A stretch of DNA of 64,000 bases from Gigantopelta aegis (GCF_016097555.1 NC_054708.1:19874596-19938595); one strand, 5' to 3'; positions 14,501-22,122 are shown, counted from the stretch's first letter. A program made the numbers and translations. The notes: generated by a model not told the origin, from the letters alone.

Positions 14501-14525
14501 AACAGTTCTTCTTCTTAGCTGCCAT
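1222..14525 (-). CDS. DUF5054 / GH38-like secreted protein, 5' six exons (3' end beyond window)
   Basis: Joined from six exons on the minus strand, all with GT donors, AG acceptors and matching phases, giving 286 residues from the start. Residues 1-30 look like a signal peptide (Lys-rich start, then a CFVNFICILIALG core). A GH38-type entry follows: VHIIFMNHLDVGYNG at about 43-56, where the His and Asp of HLD would be metal ligands by analogy with family 38 glycosidases. Further family-like blocks are RGDIAWHAGPMN (about 137-148), the DVPGMTQSVVPSLVKYGV block (186-203), SVGVNSGTSPPAVHNP and FRSDNSGPPLSVQ. From memory these match the DUF5054 family, related to alpha-mannosidases; the substrate is unknown. 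Family members are usually 600 or more residues, so roughly half is visible. The signal peptide suggests the lumen, lysosome or outside of the cell. The introns hold many transposons but no exon is hit. Confidence 0.82.
1555..2056. mobile_element. Inverted-repeat DNA element (MITE-like)
   Basis: Related words near the two ends, TTATTGTATTTATTACCCATA and the reverse complement of ATGGGTAATAAAACAAAG, suggest imperfect terminal inverted repeats. The inner part has back-to-back palindromes built from AGAAAGATAGCTTCTATCTTT at 1925-1990. No target duplication was recognised. Confidence 0.45.
1925..1990. repeat. Tandem palindromes (hairpin array)
   Basis: The word GAGAAAGATAGCTTCTATCTTTCC, itself a near-perfect palindrome, occurs twice in tandem plus a half copy. 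It would form strong hairpins in single strands. Confidence 0.6.
2549..2592. repeat. (TA)n microsatellite
   Basis: About 20 TA units in intron 5. Confidence 0.9.
2840..3220. mobile_element. MITE with CAGGGCTTCTAGA-type ends
   Basis: The left end CAGGGCTTCTAGA matches the reverse complement of TCTAGACGCCCAG at the right end. The interior carries three to four tandem copies of a 20-21 base unit with ACTAGCCATGATTAAAAA (about 2899-2970). A shorter relative is at 3906-4003. Confidence 0.6.
3404..3553 (-). CDS. DUF5054-like gene, exon 5
   Basis: 150 bases, with a TTTCTAG acceptor and GTATTC donor. It completes DVPG and encodes MTQSVVPSLVKYGVAAVSVG, the SGTSPPAVHNPFLWRF stretch and EVIGFWHPG. It starts and ends in phase 1, fitting exons 4 and 6. 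Confidence 0.85.
3637..3765. mobile_element. Short MITE, pogo-like ends
   Basis: The ends CAGTAAAACCCCTCTAAAC and GTTTAGAGGGGTTTCACT are inverted repeats of each other over about 20 bases, with TA just outside on the left. Similar to pogo/Tigger termini; family assignment is from the ends only. Confidence 0.6.
3835..4360. mobile_element. TTAA-type MITE (AGGGACAGACCCTAG family) with nested MITE
   Basis: The right end CTAGGGTCTGTCACT is followed by TTAA. The body shares ATAGACTAGGGAT / GGGAAATATCCTC words with the element at 5701-6510. A 98-base TCTAGA-ended MITE (3906-4003) sits inside, so it is younger. The left end is not sharply defined. Confidence 0.5.
3906..4003. mobile_element. Short TCTAGA-ended MITE nested in a TTAA MITE
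   Basis: Ends TTTCTAGAATTT and TCTAGAAGCCCTG, with the ACTAGCCATG words of the element at 2840-3220; an internally deleted relative. Confidence 0.55.
4112..4388. repeat. Direct tandem duplication of about 140 bases
   Basis: The stretch ending AATGAAAAGTACTTTTGGTG occurs twice (about 4220-4248 and 4358-4386) with the matching upstream part AACAATAAAATATA...TCATTTCAATTATCAAAA before each. It duplicates the MITE end and stops about 30 bases short of exon 4. Confidence 0.7.
4418..4619 (-). CDS. DUF5054-like gene, exon 4
   Basis: Sixty-seven codons plus one base. The acceptor is ATTATTCAG before TGT and the donor is GTGGGT. It encodes CPNATEKSAFKAAVQRGDIA, WHAGPMNMQPENMN and the start of DVPG. 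On the donor side a tandem duplication ends about 30 bases away; on the acceptor side a 74-base minisatellite begins about 30 bases away. Confidence 0.85.
4650..4863. repeat. 74-base minisatellite, about 2.9 copies
   Basis: The marker GGCAAAATTCACAC recurs at 4650, 4724 and 4798, exactly 74 bases apart. It lies in intron 3 just upstream of exon 4. Confidence 0.8.
4864..5700. other. Intron 3 sequence, no feature seen
   Basis: AT-rich, without repeats or coding likeness that I can name. Confidence 0.5.
5701..6510. mobile_element. TTAA-type DNA element, 810 bases
   Basis: The left end AGCCGCACACCCTAGTT and right end AACTAGGGTGTGTCCCT are inverted repeats, each flanked by TTAA (5697-5700 and 6511-6514). 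A TTAA target duplication is typical of piggyBac-like and Kolobok elements. No transposase is evident, so it is non-autonomous. Confidence 0.75.
6727..7106. mobile_element. hAT-type MITE with 8-base target duplication
   Basis: Starts TAGGGTCTCCACGAGT and ends ACTCGTGGAGGCCCTA. It is flanked by CATTCAAC (6719-6726) and CATCCAAC (7107-7114), an 8-base duplication with one mismatch. Inside, a second inverted pair (GTACTTGGGCCAGAC / GTCTGGGTTGAG) strengthens the foldback shape. Located in intron 3. Confidence 0.75.
7454..7665 (-). CDS. DUF5054-like gene, exon 3
   Basis: Two bases plus 70 codons between a GCAG acceptor and a GTGAGT donor. It encodes VGYNGIPKKTGFVNNVINTY and YTTHPWLVSLYLDCPD, typical of the first alpha/beta segment of GH38-like proteins. 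It ends in phase 0, matching exon 4. Confidence 0.85.
7885..8535. repeat. 79/85-base minisatellite with alternating unit lengths
   Basis: The marker CTACATGTATATGAATAGCC occurs at 7885, 7964, 8043, 8128, 8207, 8292, 8371 and 8456. Spacings are 79, 79, 85, 79, 85, 79 and 85. The long unit carries an extra CCGGTA before GTATTGG. Two thirds of the array is thus a 164-base dimer, a small higher-order repeat. It lies in intron 2. Confidence 0.9.
8689..9047 (-). repeat. SINE type A, with its 3' segment duplicated
   Basis: Reads GTTTGTTTTGTTTAACGACA twice (about 8690 and 8773), each followed by the TTGGATGTCAAACATTTGG body; the second copy continues to the tRNA-like head at about 9040 (ACTGGGCCATGTTCC). 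Confidence 0.75.
9049..9432. repeat. 69-base minisatellite, five full copies plus a part
   Basis: Unit begins TTCCACCCCAAAAAGAGAGC and recurs every 69 bases (9049, 9118, 9187, 9256, 9325, 9394), with copies almost identical. Since 69 is a multiple of three, three reading frames stay open across the array and give 23-residue repeats; I see no reason to call any of them a gene. The first unit begins exactly where the preceding SINE head ends. Confidence 0.9.
9433..10482. other. Intron 2 sequence, mostly unremarkable
   Basis: A G-run lies near 9482-9496; otherwise no repeats or coding likeness recognised. Confidence 0.5.
10483..11021. mobile_element. DNA element with GGGGCCATTCAAATATTACG ends and CTA duplication
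   Basis: Starts GGGGCCATTCAAATATTACG and ends with its reverse complement (TTACGTAATATTTGAATGGCCCC). CTA flanks both sides (10480-10482 and 11022-11024), a three-base duplication as in PIF/Harbinger elements. A 25-base C-run sits inside. No transposase; a MITE in intron 2. Confidence 0.75.
11237..11327 (-). CDS. DUF5054-like gene, exon 2
   Basis: Thirty codons plus one base. The acceptor follows a pyrimidine tract (TTCTTTTTTTTCTTTCTTGTAAG) and the donor is GTAAGT. It encodes FGTCTGTSFQ through VHIIFMNHL; the split codon makes the Asp of HLDVGY with exon 3. The phases fit on both sides, which is why an exon this short can be trusted. Confidence 0.8.
11641..13243 (+). mobile_element. Tc1-like DNA transposon, nearly intact
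   Basis: Terminal inverted repeats TACTACTCAAAAGAATTTAA (11641) and its reverse complement ending at 13243 enclose one transposase gene. TA-rich flanks (TATA on both sides) fit a TA target. It lies in intron 1 of the DUF5054-like gene, opposite to its direction of transcription. Confidence 0.9.
12007..12966 (+). CDS. Tc1-like transposase, DD34E, one frameshift near the C-terminus
   Basis: Cut-and-paste transposase. The N-terminal helix-turn-helix (RNVALRLGVSQSVIGRLWQR) is followed by a GRPRST hook, a second DNA-binding domain and the catalytic domain: FTDES (first Asp), VMVWGGIS, LQDDNARPH (second Asp) and SPDLAPIEHAWDELG (Glu), with 34 residues between the last two. The chosen start MVRLQLTIEDR has the usual family N-terminus. 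After RVRDNHPLRP (about 12892) the frame changes: the next frame encodes NLHDLGELLMAEWQAIPQEF and ends THY-stop at 13030, the usual family ending. So one small indel gives it a wrong tail. All three catalytic residues precede it. Confidence 0.88.
   Translation: MVRLQLTIEDRGRAIAWLQDGNTQRNVALRLGVSQSVIGRLWQRYQATNSVRNRPRSGRPRSTTNREDRYITNMALCQRTTTARRIRDYLRTATGTRVSDQTIRNRLRANNLRCRRQAVRPPLLPRHRMARRHWCMLHLRWQRVQWGRVMFTDESRYSLQFNDGRVRVYRRPGERFADVNVRQRHRFGGGSVMVWGGISIHHRTPLYVVDGNLNGIRYLNEIIWPLVLPGLQQIGGGAVLQDDNARPHRARVVTDFLRQQGIARMDWPAYSPDLAPIEHAWDELGSRVRDNHPLRPTFMIWVNFLWQSGRPFPKSSSDV
13244..13895. other. Intron 1 sequence, no feature seen
   Basis: AT-rich; nothing recognisable apart from short T-runs. 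Confidence 0.5.
13896..14071. repeat. 88-base direct duplication
   Basis: ATGCCCTATAAATTTTTATT through AATAAATTTAGCCTG occurs twice in tandem (13896 and 13984), differing by about one base (CGTAGAA versus CGCAGAA). Confidence 0.85.
14112..14209. repeat. Hairpin, 23-base arms
   Basis: AGGACTTTCCTTTGGCACTG at 14112 pairs with CAGTGACAAAGGAAAGTCCT ending at 14209. Shape of a short foldback MITE. Confidence 0.65.
14466..14525 (-). CDS. DUF5054-like gene, exon 1 (signal peptide)
   Basis: Twenty codons from ATG (context AAAATGG) to Gly, followed by GTAAGT. It encodes a basic start and hydrophobic core typical of a signal peptide. It ends in phase 0, which fits exon 2. Sixteen bases upstream lies ATGTGA, a start codon directly followed by a stop, which would be a minimal upstream ORF if the transcript includes it. 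Confidence 0.75.
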
Positions 14526-14531
14526 TTTGTA

Positions 14532-14546
14532 TGGTCACATGATTTC
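14532..14546 (-). promoter_or_regulatory. Start-stop upstream ORF (ATGTGA) before exon 1
   Basis: On the minus strand ATG is followed at once by TGA, a little upstream of the chosen start. If it is in the 5' UTR it would be a minimal uORF, a known type of translational damper. The overlapping TCACATGA is an E-box-like palindrome. The transcript start is unknown, so its role is a guess. Confidence 0.3.
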
Positions 14547-14610
14547 TTTTCAACACTCCGGATCCCTCGGTCGATTTTACGAATGATACCGGAGATACTC
14601 GAACTCCCAA

Positions 14611-14771
14611 AGGAAGGACGGAAGATAATGTTTTATTTAACGACACACTCAAAGATTTTATTTACGGTTATATGGCGTCATACACATAGTCACATAGTTA
14701 AGGACCACACAAATATTGAGAGAGGAAACCCGTTGTCGCCATTTAATGGGCTACTCTTTTTGATTAGCAGA
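14611..14771 (-). repeat. SINE 3' part, truncated
   Basis: An AAGGAAGG tail, then TTTTATTTAACGACACACTC and the TTATATGGCGTCA and GAGAGAGGAAACCCG body. The tRNA-like head is missing. Confidence 0.7.
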
Positions 14772-14966
14772 AGGGGCGTACCCAGCTATTTTTGATGTGG
14801 ATTCCAAATTTACAGTCGAGCACCGACGGTGATAGTTGTAGTAGGAAGGTCTGGGGCATCCCCCCTCCCCAAACTTTTTGAAACCTAGACGTCATATGGT
14901 GTACTCTGGCGACTTTGAGAACTAATTTTACACATATAAATAAACTTGGAAATCGCAATTTTACAA

Positions 14967-15770
14967 TCTAATTAAAATTAGCTCCACTATTACATGTGGA
15001 TCTAACACCAGCCAGTTGGAGCTCATGTCCACCAATCAAAGCCTTACTTGCAGAATCCTGCCAGTGATTTAAAAATAATTTGAAAACATTCCGAATTATC
15101 CTGAGGGTATACGACATGTTTCGTGTGAATTACGAATGCCTTAAAACATGTTGTATTTTATAAAATAAATAATTTGTAATGTAAAACTGAAGACTGATTT
15201 TTTTTTTTTTTTTAATAAATAAATAAATAATTTTTAATGTAAAATTGAAGACTGATAACCCACCCCGTACGTATTGGTATGGTTCGCTGTACTGCGGCCA
15301 CTAAAATAGACTCGCCCGATATTTTTAGAATTTGCATGCTCCCAAATAACGTTATAAAAGGCGAAGTGTGATTAGTCAATATTTAAATTATTATAAAACC
15401 GGCCTCGGTAGCAGACGTTAAATCGGACTACACCTAGGACAGGGTTCGGGGACCGGCTACGCAGTTCTTAAGGGCTCAATGGGTAGGTGTTACCCTCTTC
15501 TCTTCACTAACCACTAAATGGACAGACAGCCCAGATAGCTGGCCCAGGACATTCATGCAAGTAAGCACGAAAATAAGTTGATGAATGAAAATGAATGAAT
15601 GAATAAATTATTATTTACAGACGAAATGTTACCTGGACATTGGGGACTACGCAGTGTTGTTACTTTTAAATCACTGGCAGGATTCTGCAAGTAAGGTTTG
15701 ATTGGTGGACATGAGCTCCAACTGGCTGGTGTTAGATCCACATGTAATAGTGGAGCTAATTTTAATTAGA
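14967..15770. mobile_element. Foldback DNA element with about 105-base inverted repeats
   Basis: The arm TCTAATTAAAATTAGCTCCA...CCTGCCAGTGATTT (about 14967-15071) recurs inverted at about 15664-15770. The right arm of another copy is at 18090-18298. A SINE interrupts it at 15385-15600. No transposase recognised; superfamily unknown. Confidence 0.75.
15385..15600 (+). repeat. SINE type C nested in the foldback element
   Basis: A head with ACCGGCCTCGGTAGCAGACG and GGACAGGGTTCGGGGACC, then AGGGCTCAATGGGTAGGTGT and ACGAAAATAAGTTG, ending in (GAAT)n. The related element at 18 kb has the uninterrupted site (AATATTTAAATTATTATTTA), so the SINE is a later insertion. Confidence 0.75.
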
Positions 15771-17040
15771 TTGGCAATTTTAATGCGGCAATTTGTAAAA
15801 TGTCTTAACTATAGATAGCATCAGTGCATCGATACGTCTGAGTTGCATCTCACTTTAAAATATCTTTAGCTGAGTCCGGGTATGAAAAGGAGTACATCTA
15901 CATGTAGATCTACCTGTGCCTTCACTTGTGCCTTTACTTGCAAATAACTGGTTAGTACTGGGGGTTGCCAGAAACACTTAGGTTAACTGGCTGCCATATA
16001 TAACTGAAATACTGTTGACAAATGGCGTTAAACCCAACTCAGTCAATCAAAACCTGTGCCTTGTCAGCAACTGCACATGCACATAGATCTACGGTGTATA
16101 TCTATTTAGTGGATCATTAATGTACTGGTAAATAGGAGAGTTGAGATTTTAGTCCTTAGACCTACATAAATGTAGTAGAACACCATAACACATCGACATG
16201 GTCATTGGTATATTTTGTATCAGGGCTCGAGGTTACGAACCATTTTTCTTATTCAACTCCGCTGAGCATAAAAAAATAATGGCATCGTAGAGCCAAGTTA
16301 ATAACATAAGTAATACACCTTGTGTGACATCATCATGTAGATATGCTGGCTGCTAAACACGAATTTAAAACCATTTGCTCTTTAACCAAATAATTTCTAC
16401 GCTCAGCATGAAAATAGTTTTGTAACCTCGGGCTCTGGTCATCTACTAACAGTAGTATCTCATCTGAAAATCAACAGTCTCTCGCGCGCACGGTTTCCTT
16501 TTTTTTTTTTAATAATTGTTTTTGTTTTGGAAAAAATGATGTGGATGCCACTGCGTACTTGCGTACAGGCAGGTACACGCCTGGAAAGTATCTTTTATAT
16601 GCACTACCCTATATACTACGACCTTTGTTATACCAGTGCATGCCTTGCATATTATCATTTATTTTCTGTAACTAACACATAGTTGCAGCACGTCTTATGA
16701 GTATTATAGCAGCTTGGGTTGTCATATAAGAGAAGCGAACAACGGCAATCTGAATTAGTACAATCTATATTTATTACCGACGTGTTTCCGTATAGTTTGT
16801 ATGTCGAGGGGACCAGGTTGGGTAGAATATAATTTTTTGTTGATGCAATTTTTAGGTAATATTAATTATTAATTTAACAACTTTGAAATAATAAGATAAT
16901 TATTAATATTATAATAATTATGATGTGGGCTAAAAATATATAATTTGTATGTATAATAATAAAATTTGTATGCATGATTCAAGATAATTATTTTTATGAT
17001 GTAATTAAACAATTGCATAGTTGTTACTTTACAAGTTGAC
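15771..17040. other. No gene or repeat family recognised
   Basis: AT-rich spacer. Contains a T-run at 16499 and an ATTATTAATTATTA-rich stretch near 16860-16930. Confidence 0.5.
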
Positions 17041-17426
17041 CGGCCTCGGTGGCGTCGTGGTTAGCCATCGGTCTACAGGCTGGTAGGTACTGGGTTCGGA
17101 TCCCAGTCGAGGCATGGTTTTTTTAATCCAGATACCGACTCCAAACCCTGAGTGAGTGCTCTGCAAGGCTCAATGGGTAGGTGTAAACCACTTGCACCGA
17201 CCAGTGATCCATAACTGGTTCACCAAAGGCCATGGTTTGTGCTATCCTGCCTGTGGGAAGCGCAAATAAAAGATCCCTTGCTGCCTGTCGTAAAAGAGTA
17301 GCCTATGTGGCGACAGCGGGTTTCCTCTCAAAATCTGTGTGGTCCTTGACCGTATGTCTGACGCCATACAACCGTAAATAAAATGTGTTGACTGCGTCGT
17401 TAAATAAAACATTTCTTTCTTTCTTT
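17041..17426 (+). repeat. Full-length SINE type B, tRNA-headed
   Basis: The head GGCCTCGGTGGCGTCGTGGTTAGCC...GGTTCGGATCC has a recognisable pol III A box (TGGTTAGCCATCGG) and B box (GGTTCGGATCC). The body has CTCAATGGGTAGGTGTAAAC and AAAAGATCCCTTGCTGCC and the tail is (TTTC)n. Flanks TTTACAAGTT and TTTACAACTT form the probable target duplication. Confidence 0.88.
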
Positions 17427-17474
17427 ACAACTTTAAATTAGTAGTACCATAGGCGTCGGAAGATGGCAGTAACG

Positions 17475-17501
17475 GGGGGGGGGGGGGGGGGGGGGGGGGG
17501 C
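17475..17501. repeat. Poly-G run
   Basis: About 26 G in a row following AGGCGTCGGAAGATGGC. Confidence 0.9.
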
Positions 17502-17846
17502 TCTTATTAAATGCGAGTTCATATTTGAAATTAAAAGAAAATCCAATAACATGTTATACGGCAATTTAGAGTGTGCTCAGGAGTGTGTATATGTGCGTGT
17601 TGTTTTGAGAGTAGATTGTGGTGTTGTGTTTGCTACTCTTCGGTTTGGGATATTTGTAGGGATAACACCAATTACGGGTAAAGTTAGTTGTGGGTTAATA
17701 TGCACAAGACAAACACCAAGTCACCGACATACTTTAAAATTACTTACCAATTACTAGTTTGGTAGTTGCATCTCTCTGATTAGGCCAAGCCTCAAAGTGA
17801 AGTAATTCAAGTTCATATTCTTAACTGCTCCATTCAAATTCCATAG

Positions 17847-18047
17847 CACCACCACCACCCCCACCCGCCTGCTACCGATTTGATCAGGCTGCTGGTGCTC
17901 CCTTGCATCTGCCAGTGCAGGCGGTCCCTCCTCTCCCCTCCCCCCACTTTCCTGTCATGGACGGAGGAGCCCACGACAGGCGTGCGCTACAACAGCTTGT
18001 TCTGAATGTGCACGTAAATCCCTATGATATGACATGGTCAATATTTA
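17847..18047 (+). mobile_element. 3' end of a retroelement with TGACM repeats
   Basis: CCACGACAGGCGTGCGCTAC and CTGAATGTGCACGTAAATCC followed by TATGATATGACATGG. The same 3' end closes the elements at 39365-40629, 45470 and 59652-60892. Only the 3' end is kept; it abuts foldback-element sequence. Confidence 0.65.
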
Positions 18048-18298
18048 AATTATTATTTACAGACGAAATGTTACCTTTTCATTGGGGACTACGCAGTGTT
18101 GTTAGCAATCGATAAAAATTAGTTCTACTGGTCTAAATAAGGCATTCGTTATTCATATGAAACATATCGTATACCCTCAGATAATTCGGAATGTTTTCAA
18201 ATTATTTTTAAATCACTGGCAGGATTCTGCAAGTAAGGTTTTGATTGGTCGACATGAGCTCCAACTGGCTGGTAATAATGGAGCTAATTTTAATTAGA
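18048..18298. mobile_element. Right part of a foldback element (relative of 14967-15770)
   Basis: Shares TCAATATTTAAATTATTATT, GGGGACTACGCAGTGTTGTT and the arm with AAATCACTGGCAGGATTCTG through AGCTAATTTTAATTAGA. It lacks the SINE found in the other copy. Confidence 0.7.
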
Positions 18299-18935
18299 GT
18301 GCAAATATTACAAGCTTACAAGCACCATTAAATTAATTGTCTTCTAAGGAGAGAAACATCGCAGTCTCCAGCAAATGCACGACCAAATCCGTGTCTTAAA
18401 GACTGACCATTATCCTGACTAATATCAAGGATCGCCTTTCTAGGTATTACCAAACGTCTTCGAGTCCGACACAAGTTGTATTAATCACATGTGGATTCTC
18501 ACAAATTCCCACCAGCGCCTCCCCCACCACCCCTGCTCCGCTGTGCCTGCTCAATGTATACTGATGTGTAACCTTCTGTAAATAAATGGGGTACCCGGGA
18601 TGTTCGGGTGTATCCGAAACTTAAAAACATTTGTCATATAGAGTTATGATTGGTCTCCAACAAATGATTATTAAAAAATCGCTATTAATTAATTTGTACA
18701 CCATAATGAAAATCAACATACCTTACTATATTTGTTTGTTTTGGTTGTGCGTTAACGTTTCGTCAGTTTCATCAAATCATATGTCAAATTGTTCATTAAT
18801 ATTGTAGGACTTATTCTCACATGGGTGAAACACCCCCTCGCAATATAAAGCAGACCCCTGGCAGTCCCCTCTTCTTCTTTTTGTCTTTTTCTTTTTTTGT
18901 TCTTTACGATATTTCCATTTTCCTTTGTCTTCATT
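18299..18935. other. No gene recognised
   Basis: Spacer. A SINE 3' scrap (TTTGACATCCAATAGCC ... TGTGCTCTAGTGGTGTCGTT) is at about 18940-19010. Confidence 0.5.
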
Positions 18936-19029
18936 CAAAATTACCAAATGTTTGACATCCAATAGCCAATATCCAAAAATCAGTGTGCTCTAGTGGTGTC
19001 GTTAAGCAAAACAATTATATTCTTTTTTC

Positions 19030-19350
19030 TCTTGTAGTGGGCGGGACGTAGCCCAGTGGTAAAGCATTCGCTTGATGTGCGGTCTGTCTAGGATCGATCC
19101 CCGTCGGTGGACCCATTTGGCTATTTCTCGTTCCAGCCAGTGCTCCACAACTGGTGTACTATACTTCCTGTGGGATGGTGCATATAAAAGATTCCTTGCT
19201 GCTAATCGAAAAGAGTACCCATGAAGTGGCGACAGCGGGTTTCCTCTCTCAATATCTGCGTTGTCCTTAACCATATGTCTGACGCCATATAACCGTAAAT
19301 AAAATGTGTTGAGTGTGTCGTTAAATAAAGCATTTCTTTCTTTCTTTTTT
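19030..19350 (+). repeat. SINE type A, full length
   Basis: The head GGGCGGGACGTAGCCCAGTG...GGATCGATCCCCGTCGG, body GTGCATATAAAAGATTCCTT and tail TGTCGTTAAATAAAGC(ATTTC)(TTTC)n. Confidence 0.88.
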
Positions 19351-19553
19351 CTTGCATTTTCATCATTGTTTTTTTTTCTCTTTTTCTCTCATTCTTCCAG
19401 TAACCAGTTTATCTATCTTATTTCCTTTTCTTTCTGTCTATTTTCTTTATCTTTGTTTTCTCTTAATCTTTTTTTTCCTATTTACTATTTCTATCTCTTA
19501 TTTTCACTGTCCTAATTTCTGTTTCTCTTCTGTATTGTCTTTGTTTTCTCTTT
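19351..19553 (+). repeat. Pyrimidine-rich tract after a SINE
   Basis: Almost pure C/T on this strand (TTTTCTCTTTTTCTCTCATTCTTCC...). Its words recur in order at 45785-46010, so it is part of a larger duplicated block. Confidence 0.7.
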
Positions 19554-19872
19554 GGGGCGGGATTTAACTCAGTCGGTAGAGTTCTCGCTTGAGGTGCTTG
19601 CGTCGCAGGATCGAACCACCTCAGTAGATCCATTCAACTGAATGGATTTTTTTCTCGTTCCATCCAGTGCACCACAACTGGTCAAAGGTCGTGGTATGTG
19701 CTTTCCTGTCTGTGGGAAAGTGCATATAAAAGATCCCTTTCTGCATTAGAAAACATGTAGCGGGTTTCCTCTGATGACTAATTAGTCAGAATTACTAAAC
19801 GTTTGACATCCAGTAGCCGATGATTAATTAATCAATGTGCTCTAGTGGTGTCGTTAAATAAAACAAACTTTT
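19554..19872 (+). repeat. SINE type A, CTTTGGGGCGGGATTTAACT subtype
   Basis: The head TTTAACTCAGTCGGTAGAGT...GGATCGAACCACC, body GTGCATATAAAAGATCCC and tail TGTGCTCTAGTGGTGTCGTT. Matches 46012-46292. Confidence 0.85.
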
Positions 19873-20309
19873 ATGTTTGTTTTCTCTTCTTTTTATTTTC
19901 TCTTTCTCCTATTTTCATTGTCATATGTTCTGTCTTCTGTAGAATCTCTTCTATATTATCTTTGTTTTCTGTGTCCTTTCTATTTATCCATCTTTCTTTC
20001 CCTTATTTTTTCCCCTTCATTCTATTTATCCGTATTATGGTCTATTTCGTTTTCTTGGACTCGCTGTTATTTTTACTCTATTTGTCTTTCTCTTTTCTCT
20101 GACCTATTTTCTCTTCCACTTTCTTTTGTCTATACATTATATTTTTTATTTCTTCTATTTATTATCTATTTCTGTCCTTTGTTATCTTTCTTTTCCCCTG
20201 TTTGATTCCCTTCTATTTTGTATTTCTATTTCTCCGTCTGTCTTTCTGTTTCTTTTTCCTTGTCTGTGTTACTCCTCCATTATGTTCCTTCTATAAACCT
20301 GGAAGTTAA
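19873..20309 (+). repeat. Second pyrimidine-rich tract
   Basis: C/T-rich with the same word order as 46293-46808. It resumes at about 20870-21000 after the MITE. Confidence 0.7.
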
Positions 20310-20313
20310 TTAA

Positions 20314-20683
20314 AGAGACAGACCCTAGTTTTTAAATAAAACGACGTATTTTCCCACTATTAAAACCGTTTTTAATATTTTAAATTAGGAGTACTTACAT
20401 TTTATTATTTAGAATATTCATTTTCGTACACCTGAAGTGGTTCTGGTCATCCAGGGTTTTGTAATGACCCAAAATACATTTTTCATAATTCTGAAACCGC
20501 ACGTTCGTCTGAGAAGTAATGGTTATCGAGACAGGCTCTTGTCTATTTTTAGACCATATTTACAGGTTTAAACATCACAAACTTCAGCTTTTCTCTGTAA
20601 TAACCGTATCCAAATGTTTTGCAGGTGGATAGATTAAATAAACGTACTGTCCATTTCCACAGGCTAAAACTAGGGTCTGCGTT
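20314..20683. mobile_element. TTAA-type MITE (AGGGACAGACCCTAG family)
   Basis: TTAA then AGAGACAGACCCTAGTT on the left and ACTAGGGTCTGCGTTT then TTAA on the right. Shares ATTTAGAATATTCATTTTCG and AGACAGGCTCTTGTCTA words with the family. Confidence 0.65.
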
Positions 20684-21668
20684 TTTAAGCACCTAATTTT
20701 GAGAATACGATTTAATTTCTGAAGTAACTGAACATTTGGTGTATGCAAAACACACTTATTTGATGTATTACATGAAAATGTAATATCAAGTTTAAACCAC
20801 TTCAGCACGAACAACTACTTTTAGGCGCGTTTTGGTTGCAATACAATTCAGTGGTGGTTAATTAATTTTACTTTCTATGTTCTCTTCTTTCTATTTCTTT
20901 TTCTCTCTCTTTTTTCACTTGTCTCCCTTTTATTTTCTTCCTCAATTAATTTCTGTATTTATTTGTCCATGTTCTATTTTCTCTATATGTCATTCTCTTT
21001 TTTTATTTAAATAACACCAAATGTCGCAATTATATATCTTCCTCCGTTAATACTGAAACCAGGTCACCTAACTATTGCAACACCTTACCCTCGCTTTTCC
21101 TATTCTAGTGACATAAGTCGACCAATATTCATGTATTTTCTGTTTGTATTTTGGTTTGGTTTGGTAATATGTACTATATAAAAAAAAAATATTAAAGAAC
21201 TCATTATCAAGGTACATTATAAATATTTGAGACATTATTTTGAGATGTTACGTAACAAAACCCCTGGCAAATAAATACCCATTCACCCTTACTCAGAGGC
21301 TAACGTAACTAATGAACGACTCCTTTGAGTTTAGAAGTACTAGTAGTTTAAGCAAAATGCATTTATAAAAACAATTATAAATTATGTTTAGGGCATTTGA
21401 ACTAATATTTTATGCAGAAAACACCTTTTTTGAGAAGAAAATGCAAAAAACGTCATGATACATTTACCTCTGTTGTGAGGAAAACACACCAATAAAGTTT
21501 AGGAACTTTTAATATGTTGTTCCTAATGGCATTCTGCAATAATCCTGAACAATTCAGCTATGCATTAGTATCTTTTTTCCGAGTTGACGCTTATTACTCA
21601 TGGACTAATGCTAGTATTATGCACAAACTGTAACAATAGCAATTCTGTCTAGCAAAGTCGTCTTGCTC
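20684..21668. other. No gene recognised
   Basis: AT-rich spacer, pyrimidine-rich from 20870 to 21000. Confidence 0.5.
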
Positions 21669-21938
21669 GTTAACACACCAGTGAAAGAAGCTAATGTTTG
21701 AATTAACGACGCACTCAACACATTTTATTTACGGTTATATGGCGTCAGACATATGGTTAAGGACCACACAGATATATAGAGAGGAAACCCGCTGTCGCCA
21801 CTTCATGGGCTACTCTTTTTGATTAGCAGCAAGGGACCCACCGACGGGGATCGATCCTAAACCGACCGCGCACCAAGCGAGCGCTTTACTACTGGGATAC
21901 GCCCCCCCCCCCCCCCCCCCCCCCCCCCGTTAACACAC
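21669..21938 (-). repeat. SINE type A with poly-G expansion at its 5' end
   Basis: Flanked by GTTAACACAC on both sides (21669 and 21929), a 10-base target duplication. On the minus strand the head GGGGCGTATCCCAGTAGTAAAG is preceded by a run of about 26 G that reaches the duplication exactly. Confidence 0.82.
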
Positions 21939-22077
21939 GAAGTGACTGGTCGGTAATACTTGGTTTTAAAATAAAACATGAAAATACCCATTTTTTAAAT
22001 TATTATTATTTTTTTTTTTTACAGCATTTAACGGAAATAATAAATATATTCTTTGTTACTTTCACAATATTATTCAT

Positions 22078-22080
<3 letters not shown>

Positions 22081-22122
<42 letters not shown>

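Noticed and set aside
17041-17112. tRNA-like sequence with A and B boxes as a true tRNA gene
   Set aside because: It heads a SINE with body and (TTTC)n tail and occurs in several copies; it is a SINE promoter, not a tRNA gene.
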